Source of the DNA: an uncultured Mediterraneibacter sp.
GTDB lineage: Bacteria; Bacillota; Clostridia; Lachnospirales; Lachnospiraceae
Direction of reading: 5' to 3'
Assembly (NCBI GenBank): GCA_934309345.1
Contig: CAKRDD010000009.1
Location: 38,261 to 102,260, forward strand
DNA length: 64,000 nt
Positions 43,523 through 51,842 of this stretch are shown piece by piece. How positions within the stretch are numbered: the stretch's first letter is position 1; each line of letters opens with the position of its first letter. The notes beneath the pieces are model-generated. The model saw nothing but the letters and a program-made list of their open reading frames with translations, had not been told where the DNA came from and did not search any database. The translations under genes and the position numbers were made by a program.

Positions 43523-44326
43523 ATGACGTGGATAAAAACAATGTTTGGGACAGAGAAAGCTATTATTGGATTATTACATCTTAAGGCACTTCCAGGTGAT
43601 CCATTTTATGAAGGAGACATGAAAAAGGTAATAAAACAGGCAGAAGCAGATTTGGATGCACTGCAGGTTGGTGGTGTAGATGGAATTCTAATTACAAATG
43701 AATTTAGTTTGCCTTATGAAAAAAAAGTGTCGAAAGTAACTGTAGCAGCAATGGCAAGGGTTGTGGGTGCAATCGAAAAGAAATTGAAAGTTCCTTATGG
43801 GGTTGAGGTGATTTATGATGCAGATGCAACAATTGAAGTATGTGCAGCAACTGGAGCAGATTTTAGCCGTTGTGTATTTACAGGAGCATTTGCGGGAGAT
43901 TTAGGGATTGTAGATAAGGATATTGCAAAAACATTACGTTTACGTAGAGCACTTGGGATTCAAGATTTAAAATTATTTTATTTCGTAAATTCAGAAGGTG
44001 AAGTGTATTTAAATGACAGAGAATGGGAAGATGTAACAAAGACTATGATTTTTAATTGTCATCCGGAAGCACTTGTTGTCGCAGGAGGAATGGCAGGAAC
44101 CAGTCCAGAGAGTACACTTCTTTCAAAAGTGAAAAAATCGGCAGGTAATCTTCCGGTATTTTGCGGCACTGGATGTAAAACAGATAATATTCGAGAAATT
44201 TTTGAGATTTCTGATGGGGCATTTGTTGGAACAACATTCAAAAAAGAAGGGAAATTTGAGAATGGAATTGATGAAAATCGTGTAAGAACATTTATGGAAA
44301 AAGTGCATGCCATCAGAGGAGAGTAA
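43523..44326 (+). CDS. BtpA/SgcQ-family protein
   Basis: A 267-residue TIM-barrel-like protein of the BtpA/SgcQ family (IIGLLHLKALPGDPFYEG, DLDALQVGGVDGILITNEF, then YDADATIEVCAATGADF and PVFCGTGCKTDNI). Cyanobacterial BtpA is tied to photosystem I accumulation, but family members in heterotrophs lie in sugar operons such as E. coli sgc and are of unknown activity. The ATG at 43523 follows GGAGAG; an upstream frame start at 43475 overlaps the previous gene. It is 4 nt from the kinase gene. Confidence 0.85.
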   Translation: MTWIKTMFGTEKAIIGLLHLKALPGDPFYEGDMKKVIKQAEADLDALQVGGVDGILITNEFSLPYEKKVSKVTVAAMARVVGAIEKKLKVPYGVEVIYDADATIEVCAATGADFSRCVFTGAFAGDLGIVDKDIAKTLRLRRALGIQDLKLFYFVNSEGEVYLNDREWEDVTKTMIFNCHPEALVVAGGMAGTSPESTLLSKVKKSAGNLPVFCGTGCKTDNIREIFEISDGAFVGTTFKKEGKFENGIDENRVRTFMEKVHAIRGE

Positions 44327-44330
44327 AATC

Positions 44331-45860
44331 ATGAGATATGTAATGGGAATTGATGTTGGAACAAATGCAACAAAAGGTGTTCTTGTAGATGAAAAATGTC
44401 AGATTATTCAAATCTGTGAAACACTTCATGATATGGAAAATCCAGCAACTAATGTGTTTGAAATGGATGCAGAGAAAATTTGGTGGGGAGATGTGTGCAA
44501 GATCAGCAAACAACTTTTAGAAAAATCTGGAATTTCTGCAGAACAGGTAAAAGCACTTGGAATTTCAGCACTTGGATGTGACTGCGTTCCAGTAGATCAA
44601 AATGGAAATGCACTTTGTAAAGCAATCCTTTATGGAATTGATTCAAGAAACCATGAAGAAATCAGTTGGCTGAATGAGTATTATGGAGAAGAGGCAGTGA
44701 ATGTATTTGGACATGAAATATGTTCTTCGGATATAGCACCTAAAATTTTGTGGATTAAAAATCATTTGCCAGAAGTATATGAGAAAACTTATAAATTTTT
44801 AACGGCCTCTTCCTTTTTGACAGGAAAACTAACAGGTAGATATTGTATTGATCGGTATCTGGCAGAGGATTTTCTTCCTCTTTATAATTTAGAAAAAAAT
44901 TGTGTTAATGAGGAAGGGTGCAGATTATTCTGTCGTCCGGATCAAATGGCGGAACTTATGTCAGCAACAGAGGTGGCGGGGGTTATTACGGAAAAAGCAG
45001 CAATAGAAACTGGATTAATGAGTGGAACTAAGGTATTGACAGGAACAGGAGATTCAGGAGCGGAGGCAATAAGTACAGGTGTATTTCAACCAGGAGATTT
45101 AATGGTTCAGTTAGGATCAACCTGTTATTTAGTATATCTTGCTGATCAGTTAATACAAGACACAAGAGTGTGGCCTGGAACATTTATTATTCCTGATATA
45201 TATAGCGTGTGTGCGGGAACTAATACGGCAGGAACATTGACAAAATGGTTTCGTCAACAATTATATTTTGACAAGGAACAAGAAGAAAAAGAAGGTGGAA
45301 CAGTAGCATATCAGGCAATGGCAGAAAGTATCCGGAAAATAGCTGATGGAAGTGATGGCTTAATGTTTCTTCCGTATCTTGCAGGAGAACGAACACCGAT
45401 AAATGATCCGTTTGCAAGCGGATTAATGATTGGACTCAAAGTGTCTCATACAAGAGCGCACATGTATAAAGCTGCGCTGGAAGGAATTGCCTATACAATT
45501 GATCAACATATAGAGATATTGGAAGAGAATAACCTTCCGGTTCAAAAAATCATGGCTGTCGGAGGAGGGACAAAGAATCAAGAATGGCTTCAGATTATTG
45601 CAAATGTGACAGGAAAACCGATTCATACATCAAAAATTTCAATCGGAGCATCTTATGGAGATGCATTAATGGCTTCTTTGCAGGCAGGATTTTTTAACAG
45701 TTGGAAAGAGATAGAAGGTGTGATTCAACCTGAATATACATTTATGCCGGATAAAAAAGCAAATACCTATTATGAAAAGCATAAGGATATTTTCAAAAAA
45801 TTATATGAGTTAAATAAAGAAAGTATGCATAAACTTAGAAGAATGGAAAATGGAAAATAA
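44331..45860 (+). CDS. FGGY-family carbohydrate kinase (xylulokinase-like)
   Basis: A 509-residue FGGY kinase. N-terminal ATPase motif YVMGIDVGTNATKGVLVDE, substrate region ISALGCDCVPVD, TGTGDSGAEA phosphate loop, and C-terminal IMAVGGGTKNQEWLQIIANV with GASYGDALMA. Size and motifs match xylulokinase/glycerol-kinase relatives; the true sugar is unknown. The ATG at 44331 follows AGAGGAGAG, 4 nt after the BtpA-like gene. A terminator follows at 45867. Within the regulon it is the only kinase of the FGGY type, alongside the PfkB kinase at 52882, which suggests a second sugar intermediate. Confidence 0.88.
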   Translation: MRYVMGIDVGTNATKGVLVDEKCQIIQICETLHDMENPATNVFEMDAEKIWWGDVCKISKQLLEKSGISAEQVKALGISALGCDCVPVDQNGNALCKAILYGIDSRNHEEISWLNEYYGEEAVNVFGHEICSSDIAPKILWIKNHLPEVYEKTYKFLTASSFLTGKLTGRYCIDRYLAEDFLPLYNLEKNCVNEEGCRLFCRPDQMAELMSATEVAGVITEKAAIETGLMSGTKVLTGTGDSGAEAISTGVFQPGDLMVQLGSTCYLVYLADQLIQDTRVWPGTFIIPDIYSVCAGTNTAGTLTKWFRQQLYFDKEQEEKEGGTVAYQAMAESIRKIADGSDGLMFLPYLAGERTPINDPFASGLMIGLKVSHTRAHMYKAALEGIAYTIDQHIEILEENNLPVQKIMAVGGGTKNQEWLQIIANVTGKPIHTSKISIGASYGDALMASLQAGFFNSWKEIEGVIQPEYTFMPDKKANTYYEKHKDIFKKLYELNKESMHKLRRMENGK

Positions 45861-45866
45861 AGAAAA

Positions 45867-45915
45867 GACACATAGGATTACAGAAGAAATGAAATCTTAT
45901 GTGTCGTTCTTTTTA
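45867..45915. terminator. terminator between the FGGY kinase and the GntR gene
   Basis: GACACATAGGATT (45867-45879) and AATCTTATGTGTC (45893-45905) form a 13-bp stem with one G-U pair, followed by GTTCTTTTTA. The A-rich other flank gives a T-run for the minus-strand gene. Confidence 0.75.
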
Positions 45916-45943
45916 GTATCTGTGTAAGCTAATTATATGAATA

Positions 45944-46672
45944 TTATTTTGGATCATCCAGATAAAAACGATACTGGTCAGCCAATACATAATCTTTTCC
46001 AATATAGACGAGCTCATTATTACTGTCATAACCTTCCGAATAAAGGAAAAAGAGTGGTTCGCGATTAGGAACCCTTAATTCTTTCGCAATACGTCCGGAG
46101 GCACGGGCAAGATCAAGATAAGAGTTGTTGGAATAAGAAACAATGGTATGACATTTTTTTTCTAGAAGTTCAAACAAGGATCCATCTAAGGGTTCTTCTA
46201 ACAGAAAAGCAAATTTCTGATATGGAAAAAGGTTTGTTTCGTACATGATAGGAACACCATCTGCAAGATTGATTCTCTCAATGCAAACTGCATGGCTGCC
46301 AACTTCTAGTCCCATAGTTTTTGCATCTTCATCTGATAATTCTACAATTTCGCGTTTGATTACTTTTCTGGAAGGAACCATGCCATTTGCTTCACAGGAT
46401 TTTGAAAATCCTAACAGATATTTGATCTTGCGTGCAACTTTGGCATGTTTTACAAAAGTTCCTTTTCCTTGTTTCTTGACAAGATAATTTTCCTGGCATA
46501 ATTCTTGAATTGCACGTCGCACGGTGATACGGCTTACCTGAAACATTTCACTTAGTTCTGTTTCAGTTGGGATTTTTGAACCATATGGAAATGTATTATC
46601 GGTGATTTTACCTTTGATTTCTTCTTTTAATTGTTGGTAAAGAGGCATTTCATTGCCTGAATCGAGTTTCAT
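45944..46672 (-). CDS. GntR-family regulator with UTRA domain (FrlR/FraR-like)
   Basis: A 242-residue regulator: winged helix at about 8-75 (PTETELSEMFQVSRITVRRA, KKQGKGTFV) and a UTRA ligand-binding domain at about 95-235. HutC-subgroup GntR proteins of this form control fructoselysine (frlR) and fructose-asparagine (fraR) loci, typically as repressors relieved by the phosphorylated substrate. It is a paralogue of the regulator at 47830-48555: both begin MKLD and share PTE-ELS-M, RITIRRAI/RITVRRAI and QGKGTFV. It is transcribed away from the epimerase gene and is a candidate reader of the shared operators. Confidence 0.88.
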   Translation of the reverse strand: MKLDSGNEMPLYQQLKEEIKGKITDNTFPYGSKIPTETELSEMFQVSRITVRRAIQELCQENYLVKKQGKGTFVKHAKVARKIKYLLGFSKSCEANGMVPSRKVIKREIVELSDEDAKTMGLEVGSHAVCIERINLADGVPIMYETNLFPYQKFAFLLEEPLDGSLFELLEKKCHTIVSYSNNSYLDLARASGRIAKELRVPNREPLFFLYSEGYDSNNELVYIGKDYVLADQYRFYLDDPK

Positions 46673-46713
46673 AATATTCCCCTTTGTTGTATTTAAATTA
46701 AATCTATGAATTT

Positions 46714-46742
46714 ATTATACAGGAAAGATAAAAAAATCACAA
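46714..46742 (-). promoter_or_regulatory. promoter of the minus-strand GntR gene
   Basis: On the minus strand TTGTGA (46742-46737), a 17-bp spacer and TATAAT (46719-46714). No copy of the shared operator lies on it. Confidence 0.65.
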
Positions 46743-46851
46743 TAAAGTGCAAAATATATTTTGCTTTTGAAAAAGTAAAATTTTATAAAAACATATTTCG
46801 TTGTGGAAAGTGTATAAAAAACATATTTTAAAATTGTGTATTGTGTCAATA

Positions 46852-46880
46852 TTGACAGTTTGGTAGAGTAGTGATATATT
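46852..46880 (+). promoter_or_regulatory. promoter of the epimerase-GntR unit
   Basis: A perfect TTGACA (46852-46857), 17 bp and TATATT (46875-46880). The double-palindrome operator begins 10 bp downstream, over the expected start site. Confidence 0.8.
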
Positions 46881-46890
46881 TAAATAAAGA

Positions 46891-46912
46891 TATAACGTTA
46901 TAATACGTATTA
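46891..46912. promoter_or_regulatory. GntR-type operator, double palindrome (site 2)
   Basis: Perfect palindromes TATAACGTTATA (46891-46902) and TAATACGTATTA (46901-46912) overlap by 2 bp, with centres 10 bp apart. This is the cleanest of the four copies and lies between the promoter and the ribosome-binding site, a position suited to repression. Confidence 0.75.
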
Positions 46913-46928
46913 ATCAAGGAGGGCAATT

Positions 46929-47762
46929 ATGAAACTAATAAACAGAGAACAGATTGCAGGCATGAATATCCATTATTTATTTTATTCATTGGATTATTTT
47001 CTGGATAAACAGGCAGAGCTTGGATTTAAAACAATTGAGCTCTGGGGTGGGGCACCACACTTTTATTTAGATTCTATGGGATATCAGGATGCGAAGGTAG
47101 TTCGGAAAAAAATTGAATCTCGAGGACTTCAGGTAAAGGTTTTTACACCGGAAAATGTTATGTATCAGTATCAAATGGCAGCTCAGACACCGGAACTTTT
47201 TGAAAAAAGTTTCCAATACTTTAAAAATGGTCTTCAGGTAGCAAGCGAACTTGGCTGTAAAATTATGCAGACAAATTCCGGTTGGGGATATTGGAATGAA
47301 GACAGGGAAGAAGCATGGAAACGTTCTCGAGAAATGATCTCAAAACTGGCAGATGAAGCTGGCAAACTAGGAATCTGTCTTGCAATGGAGAGTTTAAGAC
47401 CTCAAGAGTCACAGTTGGTTGTAACATTAAAAGATGCCAAGAGGATGTATGATGAAGTGAATTCTCCAAATTTGAAAATTTTGATTGATACAACAGCAAT
47501 GAGTGTACAAGGAGAGACAATAGATGACTGGTTTGATGTGTTTGGAGATGAAGTTATCCATACGCATTTTATTGATAGTAATCCATATGGACATCTTGCG
47601 TGGGGATTCGGAAATAGAAGTCTTCAGGAATATCTGGAAGCACTAAATCGCCATAACTATCAGGGATGTCTTGGACAGGAATTGACAGAGTTTGATTATT
47701 ATGAAAATCCGGGAGAAATTGACCGGAAGAATATGGCTGCTTTTGAGCCATTTATTCGATAA
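46929..47762 (+). CDS. sugar-phosphate isomerase/epimerase, FrlC-like
   Basis: A 277-residue TIM-barrel enzyme of the xylose-isomerase-like (AP endonuclease 2) family. GFKTIELWGGAPHFYLD near residue 36 parallels the IEIWGGRPH of E. coli FrlC, fructoselysine 3-epimerase. Metal-binding residues appear in MESLRP, LIDTTAM and THFIDSNPYGHLAWG. FrlC interconverts fructoselysine and psicoselysine, which extends the range of Amadori epimers that can be degraded. The gene has AAGGAGGG in front and shares the regulon operator with the deglycase and kinase genes. Exact substrate is inferred only. Confidence 0.75.
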   Translation: MKLINREQIAGMNIHYLFYSLDYFLDKQAELGFKTIELWGGAPHFYLDSMGYQDAKVVRKKIESRGLQVKVFTPENVMYQYQMAAQTPELFEKSFQYFKNGLQVASELGCKIMQTNSGWGYWNEDREEAWKRSREMISKLADEAGKLGICLAMESLRPQESQLVVTLKDAKRMYDEVNSPNLKILIDTTAMSVQGETIDDWFDVFGDEVIHTHFIDSNPYGHLAWGFGNRSLQEYLEALNRHNYQGCLGQELTEFDYYENPGEIDRKNMAAFEPFIR

Positions 47763-47777
47763 TGTTATTTTGTGAAG

Positions 47778-47801
47778 TAGGAGCCGCATTTGCGACTCCT
47801 A
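47778..47801 (+). promoter_or_regulatory. intercistronic hairpin between the epimerase and GntR genes
   Basis: TAGGAGCCGCA and TGCGACTCCTA form an 11-bp stem with one mismatch and a 2-nt loop, followed by AAAAATATATC rather than a T-run. It may limit regulator expression from the upstream promoter. Confidence 0.5.
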
Positions 47802-47829
47802 AAAATATATCATAGGCAGGAGACGAAAA

Positions 47830-48555
47830 ATGAAGTTAGATAAGGAATCAACGGTTTCTTTGTATATACAGTTGATGCATGTAATCAAAGAGCAGATACA
47901 TAACGGAACATATTTGGAGGGAGAGCAGATTCCAACAGAGGGAGAACTGTCCAAGATGTATAATATTAGTAGAATAACAATTAGAAGGGCAATTGAAGAG
48001 CTGTGTCAGCAAGGATACCTGAAAAAGATTCAGGGGAAGGGAACATTTGTAGAAGCTCCAAAAATCTATAGAAAATTAGAACAGGATAATAATATCAGTT
48101 TTACAGAAGCATGTAAATTGAATGGATGTACATCGAGTTCACATGTTATATCTTTTCGAATTGAAAAAAATAAAGGAGAGAAAACACAGTTTCTTCAGAT
48201 AGGAGAAGAAAGTTTCGTTTATCATATTCAGAGGATTCTGTCAGCGGATGGACTGCCGGTGATTTTTGAAGATATTTACATGGAGGCAGATCGTTTTCCG
48301 GATTTCCCAATCGATCATCTAGAGAATGGGTCTCTGACAAGGTTGCTTGAAGAGAGATATCAGATTTGCCGACAGAACAAGGGGCGAAGTATTATTGAGG
48401 TTGGAATTGTACCGGAATATATTGCCCATTATCTTCAGGTAGATGAAAAGGAGCCGGTTATGCTTTTGAAAAACTATATGTATGATGGAGATGGCAGACC
48501 TTTGTATCTGAGCAGTGAAGTTATTGTTGGAACGAGATATCAGATATCTGTTTAA
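47830..48555 (+). CDS. GntR-family regulator with UTRA domain (FrlR/FraR-like)
   Basis: A 241-residue paralogue of the regulator at 45944-46672. The winged helix is at about 8-75 (PTEGELSKMYNISRITIRRA, KKIQGKGTFVEA) and a UTRA domain at about 95-235 (FVYHIQRILSADGLPVIFED). It lies 67 nt downstream of the epimerase gene in the same direction, behind the shared operator, so it is probably autoregulated. The two regulators may answer different ligands while recognising similar DNA, but which one binds which site cannot be told from sequence. Confidence 0.88.
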   Translation: MKLDKESTVSLYIQLMHVIKEQIHNGTYLEGEQIPTEGELSKMYNISRITIRRAIEELCQQGYLKKIQGKGTFVEAPKIYRKLEQDNNISFTEACKLNGCTSSSHVISFRIEKNKGEKTQFLQIGEESFVYHIQRILSADGLPVIFEDIYMEADRFPDFPIDHLENGSLTRLLEERYQICRQNKGRSIIEVGIVPEYIAHYLQVDEKEPVMLLKNYMYDGDGRPLYLSSEVIVGTRYQISV

Positions 48556-48732
48556 AAGGTTATATTAAATCTGAAAAAAAATAGGATTTTGGAAAAAAAT
48601 GCTCTTCTAATCAACTTGTTTGTTGATAAGTCGGCTGTGAATTGGGTAGAATACACAAAAAAATACATATAAACTGGATAAATTATACGAAATCACGGTT
48701 GAAGCGAAAGGTCATATTGAAATATAATGATA

Positions 48733-48754
48733 TATGACGTTATAATACAAGTAA
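48733..48754. promoter_or_regulatory. GntR-type operator (site 3) upstream of the amidohydrolase unit
   Basis: TATGACGTTATA (48733-48744) differs by one base from the perfect palindrome at 46891. The second box (TAATACAAGTAA, 48743-48754) keeps only its left half. A possible promoter, TTGAAG and TATAAT with an 18-bp spacer (about 48700-48729), lies immediately upstream. Confidence 0.6.
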
Positions 48755-48772
48755 AGAAAGGAGGAAGAAAAA

Positions 48773-50323
48773 GTGAGTAAAAAGTATTCATTCTTAATTC
48801 AGGCAAAGCACGTATTTGATGGAAAAGAAAAGTCAACTTATGAAGGTTTCCTTTGTCTGAAAGATAGGCAGATCGTTAAGATGGGAAAAGGAAAAGCCAG
48901 TCAGAAAATCCAGGAAGAAGCAGAAGAAATTCTTGAGTTTGACAAAGAACTTGTAATGCCTGGCGTTACTGATACTCATACTTTCTTTACTGGGTATGCA
49001 GTCTTTCATCTTGGAGTAGATGTCTCTGAGATAAAGACAAATGAAGAAGGTGAAAAAGCCTTAAAAGCGTATGAAGAGGAGAAACATCCAAAGAATGTAT
49101 TGTTTGGGCATGGATGGAAGCCAACGCAGTGGAAACAGAAAGATGGAGAGCAGATGTTGGAGGAAGTTTTTCCGGATAAGCCGGTCATTCTTTTTGCAGA
49201 AGACCGAGGAAGCTGTATTATGAACGAAAAGGCAAAAGAAGTGTATCAGTTTACTTCAGACAGTTGTTATCCAGAAAGTTACTACAGAATCATGAAGGAA
49301 TATCTCAATGACCGTGAGTTTATTGAGAAAGAACTGAAAGATTATGCGGCAATGCTCAATAGCAGAGGAGTAACTTCAGTAAAAGAAATGGGATTTGATG
49401 ACTTTTACGGATTTACAGATTATCTGAAAGAAATTGAAAATTCGGACGATCTTCATCTGAGATTTTTCTTTATGTCCCAGCCGGTTGGAGCACCAATGAA
49501 TCTTGAGTATGCGAAGAGGATGCGGGAGAAGTTTAAAGGTGATAAAATTCGATTCAGTGGATTTAATCGAATGACAGATGGAACAATCGCTGATTACAAA
49601 GGTGAACTGAAAAAACCGTATGAGAAGAAAGACTTTGTATGCAGTATAGATATTCCATGGAATGAGATTGAACAGGATGTTCTTGAAGCAGATAAAGAAG
49701 GATTCCGGTGGTCCTTACATGCGCAGGGAGATGGAGCAGTAGCAAAGATTGCAAAAATCTATGACAAGTGTAAAAAAGTCGATGGAAAGTTAGTAAATAA
49801 GCAGGCACTCACAGACATGGAGTTTACAGCACCAGAAGATCTTGAGAAGTTAGGGGAAATTGGTGCAAATGCAGAATTATATTTTCAGATTATGTCACTT
49901 GATCCGGGGAATGTCCTAAAAGAAAATATTGAGCGAACAATTGGAAATGAGAGAGGTAAGTATTATTGGAATCGTCGTAAGATGGAGGATAGTGGAATCA
50001 ATCTTTGCGGAGCAACAGACCTTCCTCTTTTGATTACAAGTGTCCCGGAATCTATTTATTATTCTTGCGGAGGATACATGGATGGAGAAGAAGAACCATT
50101 TCAGACAGAAAATACATTAAGCGCGGCTGAAATATTGAAAGCATGGACGCTTGGTGGACAGAAGAGTCTTGAAATGGAAGATAAGCTAGGAACGCTTGAA
50201 GAAGGAAAGATTGCAGATATTGCAATTTTTGATAGAGATTTAACAACAGAAAATCCGAAAACAGTAAAAGATGCAAAAGTTATACTTACTATTTTAGATG
50301 GAAAAATTATTTATAGGTTATAA
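48773..50323 (+). CDS. amidohydrolase-superfamily protein (YtcJ-like) lacking canonical metal ligands
   Basis: A 516-residue protein with the amidohydrolase layout: an N-terminal beta-sandwich (about 1-60), a TIM barrel and a closing C-terminal strand segment (KLGTLEEGKIADIAIFDRDL). The start is GTG 48773 behind AAAGGAGGAAG. The usual metal motif PGxxDxHxH is here PGVTDTHTFF, so the second histidine is Phe. The later IEHAQ-type motif is MEFTA, again Phe for His. The SLHAQGDGAV and CGATDLPLL motifs remain. It may be a metal-poor or catalytically divergent hydrolase. First gene of the deglycase/kinase unit; a role in releasing an acyl or amide group from the conjugate is speculation. Confidence 0.8.
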   Translation: MSKKYSFLIQAKHVFDGKEKSTYEGFLCLKDRQIVKMGKGKASQKIQEEAEEILEFDKELVMPGVTDTHTFFTGYAVFHLGVDVSEIKTNEEGEKALKAYEEEKHPKNVLFGHGWKPTQWKQKDGEQMLEEVFPDKPVILFAEDRGSCIMNEKAKEVYQFTSDSCYPESYYRIMKEYLNDREFIEKELKDYAAMLNSRGVTSVKEMGFDDFYGFTDYLKEIENSDDLHLRFFFMSQPVGAPMNLEYAKRMREKFKGDKIRFSGFNRMTDGTIADYKGELKKPYEKKDFVCSIDIPWNEIEQDVLEADKEGFRWSLHAQGDGAVAKIAKIYDKCKKVDGKLVNKQALTDMEFTAPEDLEKLGEIGANAELYFQIMSLDPGNVLKENIERTIGNERGKYYWNRRKMEDSGINLCGATDLPLLITSVPESIYYSCGGYMDGEEEPFQTENTLSAAEILKAWTLGGQKSLEMEDKLGTLEEGKIADIAIFDRDLTTENPKTVKDAKVILTILDGKIIYRL

Positions 50324-50349
50324 CGAATAAGGTGAGAGAGGAAACAGTT

Positions 50350-51771
50350 ATGGGAGAACAAAAGAAGAAAAGATTTCATATGCCTCATGCATATACATTG
50401 ATATTTTTACTGATTGTACTTGTAGCAGTCTTGACATGGATTATTCCAAGTGGAGAATTCCAGAGAACAATGGTTGAAACATCGACAGGCGAAAGAGAAG
50501 TAGTTGTTGCAGGGACTTATCAAGGTGTTTCAAAAATCGCAGAAGATGGAACAAACCTAAGACAGGGAATACAGGCAGTGCTTACAGCACCGGCGCTTGG
50601 AATCCAGAATGCAATTGAAGTACTTGCATTTGTATTTATCATTGGCGGTGTATTCCAGATTATGGCAAAAACAAATGCACTAAATATGGGGATTCGCAGT
50701 ATAATTGATAAATTGGGCGATAAAGAATTTTTGATGATTCCTATTTTGATGATACTTTTCGGTTTAGGTGGTACAACATATGGTATGTCAGATGAACTTG
50801 TTCCATTCTATCTATTGGTTATGCCGGTTGTGTTTGCAATGGGATATGATTCAATGACGACATTTATGATTGTATGTATGTCAGCTACTGTTGGATATGC
50901 TGCTTCAACGATCAATCCATTCTGTGTACTTGTTGCACAGGGAATTGCAGGAATTCAAGGAAATCCGCAGCTTGTATTTCGTATGATCCAGTGGGTGATC
51001 ATGATGGCAATTATCATTGCTTTTACTACAATTCGTGCAATGAAAGTAAAGAAGAATCCACAGAGTTCTATCACATATAAAGATGATATCATCAAAAGAC
51101 AAGAAATGATCACGCAAGAGGCAGGGAATACAAAGTTGACAGTTCGCCAGAAATTAGTACTTGTAGTTTTTGTTGCCGGTATGGCGTTAATTATTACAGG
51201 TCTTGTGAAATTCGGTTGGTACATGAACGAATTGTCTATGGTATTTCTTGGAATGGGTCTTCTGATGGGAATTATTGGAGGTCTTGGAGAGACAGAGATT
51301 GCAGAAGAATTTGTAGCAGGTGTGAAAGATATTGCTTTTGCAGCAATTTTAATTGGATTCTGTAGTGGAATCATGGTTGTAGCTAATGATGGAAAAATTA
51401 TTGATACAATTCTTAATTCTTTAAGTAATCTGCTCGCAGGAACAGGAAACGTATTGTTTGTAGTTGTTATGTATATCGTGCAGTCAGTATTAACATTACT
51501 TGTTCCATCATCATCAGGACTTGCAGCATTGACAATGCCAATCATGTCTTCATTATGTGATCTTCACGGAGCAAATCCAGAAGCAGCTGTAACAGTACTT
51601 CAGTATGCAAATCAGCTGACAAACATGATGAGTCCGGTTGCAGGAACAACAGTTGCAGGACTTGCAGTGTGTAGAATTTCTTTCAGCCAGTGGTGGAAGA
51701 CATTCTGGAAAGTATTTGTTGTATTGACAATTGTTGCATTAGTATTCTGTGCAATTTCTGCAGGAATGTAG
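50350..51771 (+). CDS. YfcC/DcuC-family membrane transporter
   Basis: A 473-residue permease with about twelve hydrophobic helices (PHAYTLIFLLIVLVAVLTWI, IPSGEF, then FVFIIGGVFQIM and VLTLLVPSSSGLAALTMPIM). This is the C4-dicarboxylate anaerobic carrier-like/YfcC family. Salmonella FraA, the fructose-asparagine importer, is a Dcu-type carrier, so a permease of this group beside a FraB-like deglycase is a good candidate for Amadori-compound uptake. Amino-acid export or exchange is the alternative. The ATG at 50350 is 8 nt after GAGAGG; a GTG at 50332 is less likely. Confidence 0.82.
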   Translation: MGEQKKKRFHMPHAYTLIFLLIVLVAVLTWIIPSGEFQRTMVETSTGEREVVVAGTYQGVSKIAEDGTNLRQGIQAVLTAPALGIQNAIEVLAFVFIIGGVFQIMAKTNALNMGIRSIIDKLGDKEFLMIPILMILFGLGGTTYGMSDELVPFYLLVMPVVFAMGYDSMTTFMIVCMSATVGYAASTINPFCVLVAQGIAGIQGNPQLVFRMIQWVIMMAIIIAFTTIRAMKVKKNPQSSITYKDDIIKRQEMITQEAGNTKLTVRQKLVLVVFVAGMALIITGLVKFGWYMNELSMVFLGMGLLMGIIGGLGETEIAEEFVAGVKDIAFAAILIGFCSGIMVVANDGKIIDTILNSLSNLLAGTGNVLFVVVMYIVQSVLTLLVPSSSGLAALTMPIMSSLCDLHGANPEAAVTVLQYANQLTNMMSPVAGTTVAGLAVCRISFSQWWKTFWKVFVVLTIVALVFCAISAGM

Positions 51772-51842
51772 TCAATAGGTATTCGTCCAAATAATGGGTG
51801 AAAATAAATTAAAAAAGAATGAAAAGAAAAGGAGATTAAACA

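Noticed and set aside
48600..48640. Terminator after the second GntR gene
   Set aside because: ATCAAC/GTTGAT around 48612-48629 can pair over 6 bp only and no T-run follows, so support is too weak.
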